Positions 38,736 to 45,809 of a stretch of 64,000 bases of DNA are shown here, piece after piece. Origin of the DNA: Thiocapsa sp. (GTDB taxonomy: Bacteria; Pseudomonadota; Gammaproteobacteria; Chromatiales; Chromatiaceae); NCBI RefSeq assembly GCF_011390875.1, contig NZ_JAABRP010000007.1:1-64000 (forward strand). The letters run 5' to 3'. Numbering within the stretch: position 1 is the stretch's first letter; each line of letters begins with the position of its first letter. The notes under the pieces are model-generated. The model was not told the DNA's origin, searched no databases, and worked only from the letters and a program-made list of their open reading frames with translations. The translations under genes were made by a program, and so were the position numbers.

Positions 38736-39290
38736 CCTCGTTGTCGCACCCGTGGGCCTACGTTTGGGCGGATGCTCGGAAGGCTTGCGTCGTTCGACTT
38801 AAATTAAACCGCAGCGCCGTCTCGGGAATCGAAATGGGACAAAGTGTCTCGTCGCCCGGGTGCTTGAAGGCCATTTTGTCCGTGCCGCGACCGGTTTCAC
38901 GGCAACGATTCCGTCGTTGTCGGTACGCCGTGGTCCGTTCGATGGGGTCCGGGCGCAGCCACGAACACCGCGACGTGCCCGATTCATTACACGCGCGATC
39001 GCGGCACGATTCTCCTTCAACCGCTGAGCCGGCGCGGTTTTTGCCGGTTTATACGAAAGCGCCCTCTATCCATCCCTCGTCGTCGTTGCCCATGGTCCGG
39101 CATGCGATCCGACGATCCGAGAAACGAAGAGCCGGTCGATGGCCTAATTCGTGCACTTCTCGCTATCGACGCGTCGTGAATTGTGAAGCGACTTGCATCC
39201 GTGTCGGCTGCGCACGGGAGGTTTGAATCGTTTCGTTTAATACAAAATATTCGATGCGTGCTTGTCTCTCATTCCATTCTGGAGGCGGTT
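38736..39290 (+). other. Intergenic region upstream of the narK unit
   Basis: 555 nt, no credible ORF. It includes CAACGATTCCGTCGTTG (38903-38919), which shares TCGTTG(TCG) with the inverted repeat at 33327, and a weak -24/-12 look-alike TGGCCTAATTCGTGCA (39140-39155) about 140 nt before the next start. Neither is convincing alone. Confidence 0.45.
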
Positions 39291-39758
39291 ATGCCCGATT
39301 CTGCAGTCAGTCTTCACTCCGGCCGTGAGCCATGGCGTCCGAACCTCGTTCCGCTTGTGACCTTGATGGTCTGCACATGCGTACTCACAACCTATTTCTT
39401 GGTTGATACCTATCTCATTCGGCAGCCATCGGTGAAATATGCCGAGAACGGCACGGCGTTCGTTCTCAGGCTTCGAGAACCGCTCGATACGTCTTCCCAG
39501 ATCAAGGCCGACGGCGCACGGCTCATTCAAGCGATTGCAGAGGTCAAGCAGCAATCGGACGACCTCAAGTCCGAGATCGCCGAGCGCTTGACCAAAGACC
39601 AGGCATACCAGGTGGAGCTCGCGGCCTTTATGACGCAGTTGGAGGATGCCGAGAAGGTGATCGCCACCCTGAAGGAGGAGGTCATCGGGCTGCAGCAAGA
39701 CTATGCCCGGGCGAGCGGCACAGATGCGAAGACCGCCCAACGGGTCAAAGAGGACTGA
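39291..39758 (+). CDS. Membrane-anchored coiled-coil protein upstream of narK, unrecognised
   Basis: 155 aa from MPDSAVSLHSGREPWRPNLV (ATG 39291, GGAGG 5 nt upstream). It has a short cytoplasmic N-terminus, one membrane helix (~19-38, LVTLMVCTCVLTTYFLVDTYL), then a periplasmic part with a long heptad-like coil (~75-140, RLIQAIAEVKQQSDDLKSEIAERL). I recognise no family. It lies 104 nt before narK on the same strand, so co-transcription is likely. A scaffold or sensor role would be a guess. Confidence 0.75.
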   Translation: MPDSAVSLHSGREPWRPNLVPLVTLMVCTCVLTTYFLVDTYLIRQPSVKYAENGTAFVLRLREPLDTSSQIKADGARLIQAIAEVKQQSDDLKSEIAERLTKDQAYQVELAAFMTQLEDAEKVIATLKEEVIGLQQDYARASGTDAKTAQRVKED

Positions 39759-39862
39759 TCGGGCACCCTCCCGAGATCGCCGAGCAGACACCCAAGCGCA
39801 CGTCGACGGGGGCAGACAGTCCCTCGCTTCCACCAGACTCTTGACCTCACGAGGAGACGTCC

Positions 39863-41230
39863 ATGGCAACCTCTAGCGCGGATGCACTTGCGAGCGGCGG
39901 GTCGGCCGCCGATTCTTATCTGGAAACCAAGCCCAGCCGCTGGATCACCAACTGGAACCCCGAGAACGAAGGGCAGTGGAATACGGTCGGAAAAAAGATC
40001 GCGCGTCGCAATCTGACCTGGTCCATGTTCGCCGAGTTTCTCGGCTTTGCGATGATGGGACTCTGGGGCATCGTCGTCCCGCAACTGCCCGCCGCGGGCT
40101 TCAACTTTACCGCGGACGAGCGCTTCTGGCTGATCGCCGCGCCGGGTCTCACCGGTGCCTTGATGCGGTTCCTCTACACCTTCACGGTCCCGATGGTCGG
40201 AGGGCGGAACTGGACCATCGCCTCAGCGTTGTTGCTGATGATCCCCGCGGCAGGACTTGCCTACGCAGTCAGCGATCCGACAACCCCTTTTTGGCTTCTG
40301 ATCATCATCGCGAGCTTGGCGGGCCTAGGGGCCGGTAATTTCACCTCGTCGATGGTCAACATCTCCTTCTTCTATCCGGAGAAGGTGAAGGGTGCCGCAC
40401 TCGGACTGAACGCATCCGGCGGCAATCTGGGTGTCGCTTGGGTTCAGTTCACGGTTCCGATCGTGATCATCACGGCCGGCGGCTTGGCGCTCGACCGTGC
40501 CGGTTTGATCTTCATCCCGCTCTGCATCATCGCGGCGATGGGCGCCTACTTCTACATGAACAACCTGACCTGCGCTCGGGCCGATATCAAGAGCTTCGGG
40601 CTGGCGCTCGCGGACAGAAACACCTTTATCATCTCGTGGCTCTATATCGGGACCTTCGGCTCCTATATCGGGTATGCGAATACCTTCGCGACGCTATTGC
40701 GCTCCGAGTTTCCCGAAGTTTCGATGAAAATCGTCTTCGTCGGCGCCTTGACGGGTGCATTGGTGCGACCGATCGGTGGATGGCTCGCCGACCGTTATGG
40801 CGGGGCACGGATGACGATGATCGTCTTCAGTTTGATGTGCGCGGGAAGTCTCGGGCTGGTGATGACCTTGGAGCAATTGAACTTCCCGCTGTTCTTCGGG
40901 CTCTTCATGCTGCTGTTTATTGCGGCAGGAATGGGCAACGGAACCGTTTATCGCATGATTCCGGCAGCGTTTCGAGCCACGGCTCTCGATCCGCAGACGG
41001 GCAGCCTCGATCCGACCAAGCTGGCCTCGGCACGCCGTCTGGCGGGTGGCTGTATCGGTGTCGCCGGGGCTATCGGCTCGCTCGGCGCCTTCTTTATTCC
41101 ACGCAGCTTTGCGATGTTCGGCATCGTCGGTGGTTTCACGCTTTTCCTCGGCTGCTATATCACGATGCTCTTCATGACGTGGTACTTCTATCTGCGCCGC
41201 AGCTCGCCCTTGTCGATCGCCAATGTCTAA
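39863..41230 (+). CDS. narK: NarK-family nitrate/nitrite transporter (MFS)
   Basis: 455 aa, twelve predicted helices. The nitrate-signature regions are visible: GLGAGNFTSSMVNISFFYPEKVKGAALGLNASGGNLGVAWVQ and GGARMTMIV...AAGMGNGTVYRMIPAAF. NarK proteins exchange nitrate and nitrite or co-transport them with protons across the inner membrane. Next to a cytoplasm-facing nitrite oxidoreductase it would import nitrite and export nitrate, which is inferred from context. GAGGAG precedes the ATG. The UspA genes follow at once. Confidence 0.95.
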   Translation: MATSSADALASGGSAADSYLETKPSRWITNWNPENEGQWNTVGKKIARRNLTWSMFAEFLGFAMMGLWGIVVPQLPAAGFNFTADERFWLIAAPGLTGALMRFLYTFTVPMVGGRNWTIASALLLMIPAAGLAYAVSDPTTPFWLLIIIASLAGLGAGNFTSSMVNISFFYPEKVKGAALGLNASGGNLGVAWVQFTVPIVIITAGGLALDRAGLIFIPLCIIAAMGAYFYMNNLTCARADIKSFGLALADRNTFIISWLYIGTFGSYIGYANTFATLLRSEFPEVSMKIVFVGALTGALVRPIGGWLADRYGGARMTMIVFSLMCAGSLGLVMTLEQLNFPLFFGLFMLLFIAAGMGNGTVYRMIPAAFRATALDPQTGSLDPTKLASARRLAGGCIGVAGAIGSLGAFFIPRSFAMFGIVGGFTLFLGCYITMLFMTWYFYLRRSSPLSIANV

Positions 41231-41242
41231 GGGGGAATGATC

Positions 41243-41713
41243 ATGTTCAAGCATATCCTGGTTCCGACCGACGGTACGCCGCTTTCTCAAGACACCTCGC
41301 ACGCCGCGGTCGCCTTGGCGAAGGCCCTCGGCGCTCGAATCACCGCCTACCATGCAAAGTCGCAGATCGCGTCGACCACCTTCTCGGCGGCGATCTTCGA
41401 CGGCGATCTTGTGGACGAGGCGACGCGCGCGCAGTTCGAGAAGGCGGCCGAAGCCTCCGCCCGCAGCAGCTTGGACTTCGTCGAACGTTCCTGTGGCGAG
41501 GCCGGCGTGCCGTGCGAGACGATGACGACGCCGACGGATACGCCCGCGGAGGCGATCCTCGAGGCCGCATCGCAATGCGGTGCCGACCTCATCTTCATGG
41601 CGTCACACGGGCGCAAGGGATTCAAGTCCCAATTGATCGGAAGCGAGACGCAGAAGGTCCTGACCCACTCGAAGATCCCGGTACTCGTCTATCGCTGGGG
41701 CGACGTGGCTTGA
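41243..41713 (+). CDS. Universal stress protein (UspA family) 1
   Basis: 156 aa from MFKHILVPTDGTPLSQDTSHAA (ATG 41243, AAGGGGGA upstream; ATG 41237 possible). The nucleotide-binding glycine motif near the C-terminus reads GADLIFMASHGRKGFKSQLIGSETQKVLTHS. It is 12 nt after narK, so in its operon. It is close in sequence to the next gene, a tandem duplication. Such Usp genes often ride with anaerobic nitrogen genes; specific role unknown. Confidence 0.93.
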   Translation: MFKHILVPTDGTPLSQDTSHAAVALAKALGARITAYHAKSQIASTTFSAAIFDGDLVDEATRAQFEKAAEASARSSLDFVERSCGEAGVPCETMTTPTDTPAEAILEAASQCGADLIFMASHGRKGFKSQLIGSETQKVLTHSKIPVLVYRWGDVA

Positions 41714-41801
41714 TCTTGGGGCCGGCTCGGGGAGGGCGGATGCGTCCACCGTGTCCTGCCGGCCGGGCGCCGTCGTGCCGAGTCCACCTGCTGGAATACA
41801 C

Positions 41802-42275
41802 ATGTACAAGCATATCTTTGTCCCGACCGACGGCTCCGATCTCTCGGAGGCAACCGCCCGCCAAGCGGTCGCCTTCGCCAAGCAGATCGGTGCCCGTATC
41901 ACCGCATTCCATGCCAAACCGAACCTCTCCGCGACGCATTTCTTCGGCGAAGACAAGACAGCGGCACCGAGCTCGTTGGATCAGATCGACGAGCAGATCG
42001 AGAAAGACGTTCAAAAGAGCCTCGGGTTCGTCGAAAAACTCTGCAGCCAGGCCGACGTGCAATGTGATGTGATCTCCTCGCCGAGCAATACCCCTTACGA
42101 GGCCATCGTCGATGCCGCGACCCGATCCGGCGCCGATCTCATCTTCATGGCCTCGCATGGCCGCAAAGGAATCAAGGCAAAGATCCTCGGGAGCGAAACC
42201 CTGCGCACCCTGACGCATTCCCCCATTCCCGTGCTCGTCCACAGCTACGGCGAGCGCGAACCCCCGAGTGCTTAA
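41802..42275 (+). CDS. Universal stress protein (UspA family) 2
   Basis: 157 aa from MYKHIFVPTDGSDLSEATARQA (ATG 41802). It has the same length and motifs as its neighbour (GADLIFMASHGRKGIKAKILGSETLRTLTHS). Probably the last gene of the narK unit; a family-2 repeat begins 4 nt after the stop. Confidence 0.93.
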   Translation: MYKHIFVPTDGSDLSEATARQAVAFAKQIGARITAFHAKPNLSATHFFGEDKTAAPSSLDQIDEQIEKDVQKSLGFVEKLCSQADVQCDVISSPSNTPYEAIVDAATRSGADLIFMASHGRKGIKAKILGSETLRTLTHSPIPVLVHSYGEREPPSA

Positions 42276-42278
42276 GGA

Positions 42279-42453
42279 ACGATTCAAAAACAACCGAAAC
42301 CCGTAGGATGGGTAGAGCGAAGCGAAACCCATCCAGCCCGCGCCAAGCGCCTCGGACCGAAACCCGGTAACGCAACGGTTTGGAGGATGGGTTTCGCTGA
42401 CGATCTACCCATCCTTCGCGTTCATCAAGGTGTTCACCTTGTTTCTGAATCGT
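42279..42453. repeat. Family-2 repeat element with outer inverted termini, copy 2
   Basis: The outer ends ACGATTCAAAAACAA and TTGTTTCTGAATCGT enclose an inner palindromic pair GTAGGATGGGTAGAGCG...GATCTACCCATCC. It starts 4 nt after the UspA2 stop. The same architecture recurs at 57861-58028. Confidence 0.8.
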
Positions 42454-42563
42454 CACTAGGCGATTTCCGGGAATGAATATGCCGCCTTGCAGACGATTCG
42501 GCCGGAAGTGACGTCAGGTCGTCGCGAAGCGGCGACATCTCCCGCTCGTTCCAGCGGGTGGAC

Positions 42564-42635
42564 TCGTGACACCCGCTCCGCGGTGTCACGCACGCCCCGT
42601 GGCGCTCTGCGCCACGTCTCAAGATGGCCAGAGCC
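42564..42635. repeat. Family-3 repeat, copy 2 (inverse orientation)
   Basis: CTCGTGACACCCGCTCCGCG...CCCCGTGGCGCTCTGCGCCACG is the reverse complement of the core of the copies at 26961 and 59491. Confidence 0.8.
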
Positions 42636-42662
42636 ACGAACAAAACCTCGGATGACACCGCC

Positions 42663-42857
42663 ATGATCAGCACCGGAACCCTGATGCTCTGCAAGGCGCT
42701 CCTGACCGCGGGCGCCATCATGGGGTTCCTGCTCCGCGAGCTGTGGTTGCTGCGTCGGATGAAACGGGAAGACGAGGCGCGCAAGGCCGAGGCGGCGGGC
42801 GCGGTCGACCCGCAGAAGTCCCGCAACGAGGACGCGACCGGCACAACCGCCAGTTGA
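42663..42857 (+). CDS. Small single-helix membrane protein (64 aa), unrecognised
   Basis: Starting at MISTGTLMLCKALLTAGAIMGFLLRELWLLRRMKRED gives one clean membrane helix and a highly charged tail. The track's earlier ATG (42624) lies inside a family-3 repeat, so the later one is preferred. It ends 16 nt before the next candidate start. The overall shape is common among small inner-membrane proteins. Confidence 0.5.
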   Translation: MISTGTLMLCKALLTAGAIMGFLLRELWLLRRMKREDEARKAEAAGAVDPQKSRNEDATGTTAS

Positions 42858-42944
42858 GCGGAGAGCGATCACCATGGCGTCATCTTCCGACCCCGAAAAC
42901 ACGTCGGACGATCTCCGCGAAATCCTTCGAGTCTCCCTGGCCAA

Positions 42945-43853
42945 TTGGCCTTTCCTACGGCCTGTCAAGACCCTTGCCCCGAAGATCGCCGATTGTGGCG
43001 CGCCTGCGAGCTTGCGAGCTTCGCCGAACATCGTCTCGGCGGCATCCCGGACCCACGGTCGCTGACGGACGCGGCGATCGAGAACTGGAGCCGCTTGAGC
43101 CTGACGACGGGCGAAGCGATCGGGGATCCAGCCGAACTAGGCGATTATCTCCCCTACTGGATCATGCTCGATGGCCACTGCCTGGGTACCCTTGCCGTCG
43201 CGCTTCGCGACCCGGGGTGGGGCGAGCACTTCATGTGGATCGCCAGCCTCTATCTGTTCAGGGAGGAGCGGCGCCAAGGCCACGCCGACCGGGTCATGGA
43301 CGCGTTGGACGGCACCGCACGGCGTTTGGGTCTGGGCGGCATCCGGCTCAAGACCGATTGGACCTGGCAGGGCGCGCTGCGCTTCCATCTGCACCGGGGC
43401 TTCTGGGTCGCCAACTGGAAGCGCTCGCTGAGCCTGGTGCGCTATCTTGCAGACCCCGTCTACGAGATCCGCGAGCGCGCGCAAGGACTAGATTTCCTGC
43501 TGCATCGCGACGACTCGATCAGGGCCGCGCCTGCGTGTTTGATATCCGCCGGGCGCGACGGTGACCGTCTGATCTGGGAGGACCGACGCGAATCCGCATC
43601 TGCCGACGACGCGTTCGTCGAACCCCGTGGCAGCGTCGCATCGACCTTCGCCCTCGGCCTTGCAGTCCGGGGATGGCCGCTGATCCGCGGTCCGAACGAA
43701 TGGGAGCAGCGCCATCGCTGGTGCGATGTCGGCATGCCCGAGGGGTTGGCCGACAAGATCACCATCTTCGAAGCCTATACCCGCCACTGCTGCTTCCGCG
43801 TCGAAACACCGCGGATTCCCGGGTTGATCTATCCGGGATGGGACGTGCTGTGA
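42945..43853 (+). CDS. GNAT-type acetyltransferase-like protein, N-terminus possibly frameshifted
   Basis: 302 aa if started at TTG 42945. Residues ~80-170 look like a GNAT fold (HFMWIASLYLFREERRQGHADRVMDAL as the acetyl-CoA region, then RFHLHRGF). The rest is unassigned. The best ribosome site and ATG (42874) belong to another frame that encodes MASSSDPENTSDDLREILRVSLANWPFLRPVKTLAP and stops at 43065. Joining the frames near 42960-43000 would give a continuous protein of about 326 aa. The gene is thus either frameshifted or read from a poor start. Confidence 0.65.
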   Translation: MAFPTACQDPCPEDRRLWRACELASFAEHRLGGIPDPRSLTDAAIENWSRLSLTTGEAIGDPAELGDYLPYWIMLDGHCLGTLAVALRDPGWGEHFMWIASLYLFREERRQGHADRVMDALDGTARRLGLGGIRLKTDWTWQGALRFHLHRGFWVANWKRSLSLVRYLADPVYEIRERAQGLDFLLHRDDSIRAAPACLISAGRDGDRLIWEDRRESASADDAFVEPRGSVASTFALGLAVRGWPLIRGPNEWEQRHRWCDVGMPEGLADKITIFEAYTRHCCFRVETPRIPGLIYPGWDVL

Positions 43854-43860
43854 ACCCCCG

Positions 43861-44022
43861 TCACCGCGTCGAGGCGTGATCCAACGAGACCGAAAGCTGT
43901 CCGTAGACCGTGGGTCCGTCCGTCGTCGTGTCCGTGTCCGCAACGGGACCAGGGCGGTTGGTCGAGCAGGCGCAAAGCGCGAGCGCGAAAACGAGCAGGA
44001 TAAGTGGAGGAAGGGTCTTCAT
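43861..44022 (-). CDS. Very small lipoprotein (53 aa), below ORF-track size
   Basis: The reverse strand reads MKTLPPLILLVFALALCACSTNRP, then a polar TDTTTDGPTVYGQLSVSLDHASTR and a stop. It has a signal peptide with a lipobox-like ...LCAC. Short lipoproteins with a VYGxxSVxxDH tail occur in related bacteria as I recall. No good ribosome site seen. It is convergent with the GNAT-like gene. Confidence 0.5.
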   Translation of the reverse strand: MKTLPPLILLVFALALCACSTNRPGPVADTDTTTDGPTVYGQLSVSLDHASTR

Positions 44023-44812
44023 GGGTGAGTCGTCTCAAGCGCGTTCGAATGGTAAGGCGCCGATCCTCGTCGATCAGTGGGGCGACCACAAGGTAAGGAT
44101 CATCAGCGACACGGACAGCCCTCCCAACCCCGGAGAATCGCCGCTTTCACATTGGTGATCGGAGTCGGTGGGAATCTTCATTCCTGATCTTGTTGCCGCG
44201 TTGCCTTCGGTCCGATTCGATACCTCGTCCGCAGAAGGCCCCGGCGGCTCCCTCCCGCGCGACCTCTCGGCCGCCTACCGCCGTCGACAACGCCGCCCGT
44301 ACATCGGGCTACCAGGATCACGTGCCCCTTCGTTACATTTGGTGTGTCATCGACAAGGGAGTTCCATATGACCAACCTGATCTCTGTCCATCGGGAATCC
44401 TCTTGGCCAAAGTCAAACCCCTGCTGCCTCGGCTGCAAGGCGGGCGCTGCATCCTACTCTGCAAGCCTGGCTGCGATCGCCTTCAGCACGCACTTGCGGC
44501 CAGCCAGATCGTCGATAATCGCGTCCAAACCATGCTCGTCTTGTTCGTGCCGTCGAGACACATTGGCCCGAACCCAATTGCCCGCCGGGACAATCTGTCT
44601 CGCCGCCCCGTGCTTCCTCTGAATCGAGGCCGACCGATCGGGATGCCTTGGGTCTCCTGACGTTCTTCCAAAACGCCTTCCGCTGGTCTCGACCGCCATC
44701 CGTTCATGCCTGCTTTCACGAGCGCAATCAGTAAGATCTGCTCCACTCAAACCCCTCTCTAGGAACGCCGCTCCGATCCCGCACGCAGCCCCCACGCGCC
44801 CCGATTTCCCTC
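44023..44812. other. Long non-coding stretch upstream of the nxr operon
   Basis: About 790 nt with only unconvincing ORFs on both strands. It ends at the sigma-54 promoter. It should contain the activator binding sites of the nxr operon; the only shared word with the 33327 repeat is CGACAACG near 44287. Confidence 0.5.
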
Positions 44813-44828
44813 TGGCATACCCGTTGCT
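44813..44828 (+). promoter_or_regulatory. Sigma-54 promoter (-24/-12) of the nxr operon
   Basis: TGGCATACCCGTTGCT: TGGCA-N6-TTGCT, with GG and GC separated by exactly 10 nt. It lies about 115 nt upstream of the first gene of the nxr operon. Confidence 0.65.
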
Positions 44829-44942
44829 GAATGGCTCTGCGTACGAGCCCCTCAACCCGAGCAAAATGCTCGGAGACAACAGCAGAGACCGCAGCATCAA
44901 GACGCGCGGCCCTGACAACGGAGGATGAGGAGTGAAAAGAAC

Positions 44943-45809
44943 ATGATCAACGAGGAGTCGCAGCACGTGCGGGAGTTGCTCCGGGAGGTCAAGTATCCCG
45001 GCTTCTCGCGGGACATCGTTGCCTCGGGGTTTGTCGGGGACATCCTCGCCATCGGGCCGATGGTGGAAGTCGAGTTCAAGCCCGACACCCGCGACGAGAC
45101 CAAGGTGGCGACCATGGAGCGGCAGATTCGGGATGTGCTGCAACGCGCGGATTTTGCGGACGTGCAGATTCGTCGGATCGCGCCCTTCGTCCCGGATGTT
45201 CCGTTGCGCAGTGCCGAGGACCTCGCCAAGGAGCTTCGGAAGAAGCCCGAAGGCCCGAGCGCCGTGATGAGCCGGCTCATGACGCCGCTCCAGGCCGAGT
45301 ACCTCGAGGAGGGAGAGCTGCCGGAGCCGGATCTGCTCGCCATTGCGCTCGGTCGCCATGATGTCGCGCCCGCGGCCGGCTATCGGCCGGGCGGTCCGAA
45401 CCCGCTCAGCGGGCCGCGCGAATCCATCGACTACGACATCGGTATCCCCGTTCTGCAATGGGATATCGATCCGCACGACCCGCAAGCCAGGACCAGTCAA
45501 CACGAGATCAAGGTGGGCGATTGGGATTACCGCGTCTGGTGGCAGGCCCATCGCGACGGCGGGCTTCTCTATGTCTCCATGCAGGCGATGAAGGAGGACT
45601 GGGTCGACCACGACAACAATGCGGTCCCCCATCCGATCGGTCGATCCGAGGCGGTGAATCTCGTCTATGACGAGCGGCGCAACGCGGTGGTGGCCATCTA
45701 CGGCACGGTCCGTGACTTCCGCCCGTTTGTTAAGGCTTTCGGGCTGGCACATGCCAGCGAAACCGGTGCGCAAAGCGGATCGGAAACCCAAGAGGCAGAA
45801 CAGCAATGA
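44943..45809 (+). CDS. MIP18/DUF59-like protein translationally coupled to nxrA, paralog 1
   Basis: 288 aa from MINEESQHVRELLREVKYPGFSRDIVASGFVGDI (ATG 44943; ATG 44925 is the track start). The N-terminal ~85 residues look like a MIP18/DUF59 domain without obvious cysteines. After a variable middle comes the C-terminal domain IPVLQWDIDPHDPQA...EAVNLVYDERRNAVVAIYGTVRDFRPFVKAF, shared with the gene at 32246. Its TGA overlaps the nxrA ATG (ATGA). Likely a dedicated assembly factor for the Mo/Fe-S enzyme, by position and domain type. Not a recognised NXR gene to me. Confidence 0.87.
   Translation: MINEESQHVRELLREVKYPGFSRDIVASGFVGDILAIGPMVEVEFKPDTRDETKVATMERQIRDVLQRADFADVQIRRIAPFVPDVPLRSAEDLAKELRKKPEGPSAVMSRLMTPLQAEYLEEGELPEPDLLAIALGRHDVAPAAGYRPGGPNPLSGPRESIDYDIGIPVLQWDIDPHDPQARTSQHEIKVGDWDYRVWWQAHRDGGLLYVSMQAMKEDWVDHDNNAVPHPIGRSEAVNLVYDERRNAVVAIYGTVRDFRPFVKAFGLAHASETGAQSGSETQEAEQQ

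Noticed and set aside
39140-39155. Third sigma-54 promoter upstream of the narK unit
   Set aside because: TGGCCTAATTCGTGCA keeps the GG/GC spacing but misses several consensus bases, so it is mentioned only as weak.
38736-39290. A gene in the 38.7-39.3 kb ORFs
   Set aside because: Arginine/serine-rich translations without start signals; treated as the control region of the narK unit.
44454-45806. 450-codon minus ORF covering the region upstream of nxrA
   Set aside because: Most of it is antisense to the MIP18-like gene. The part outside that gene shows no ribosome site or family, so it was not called.
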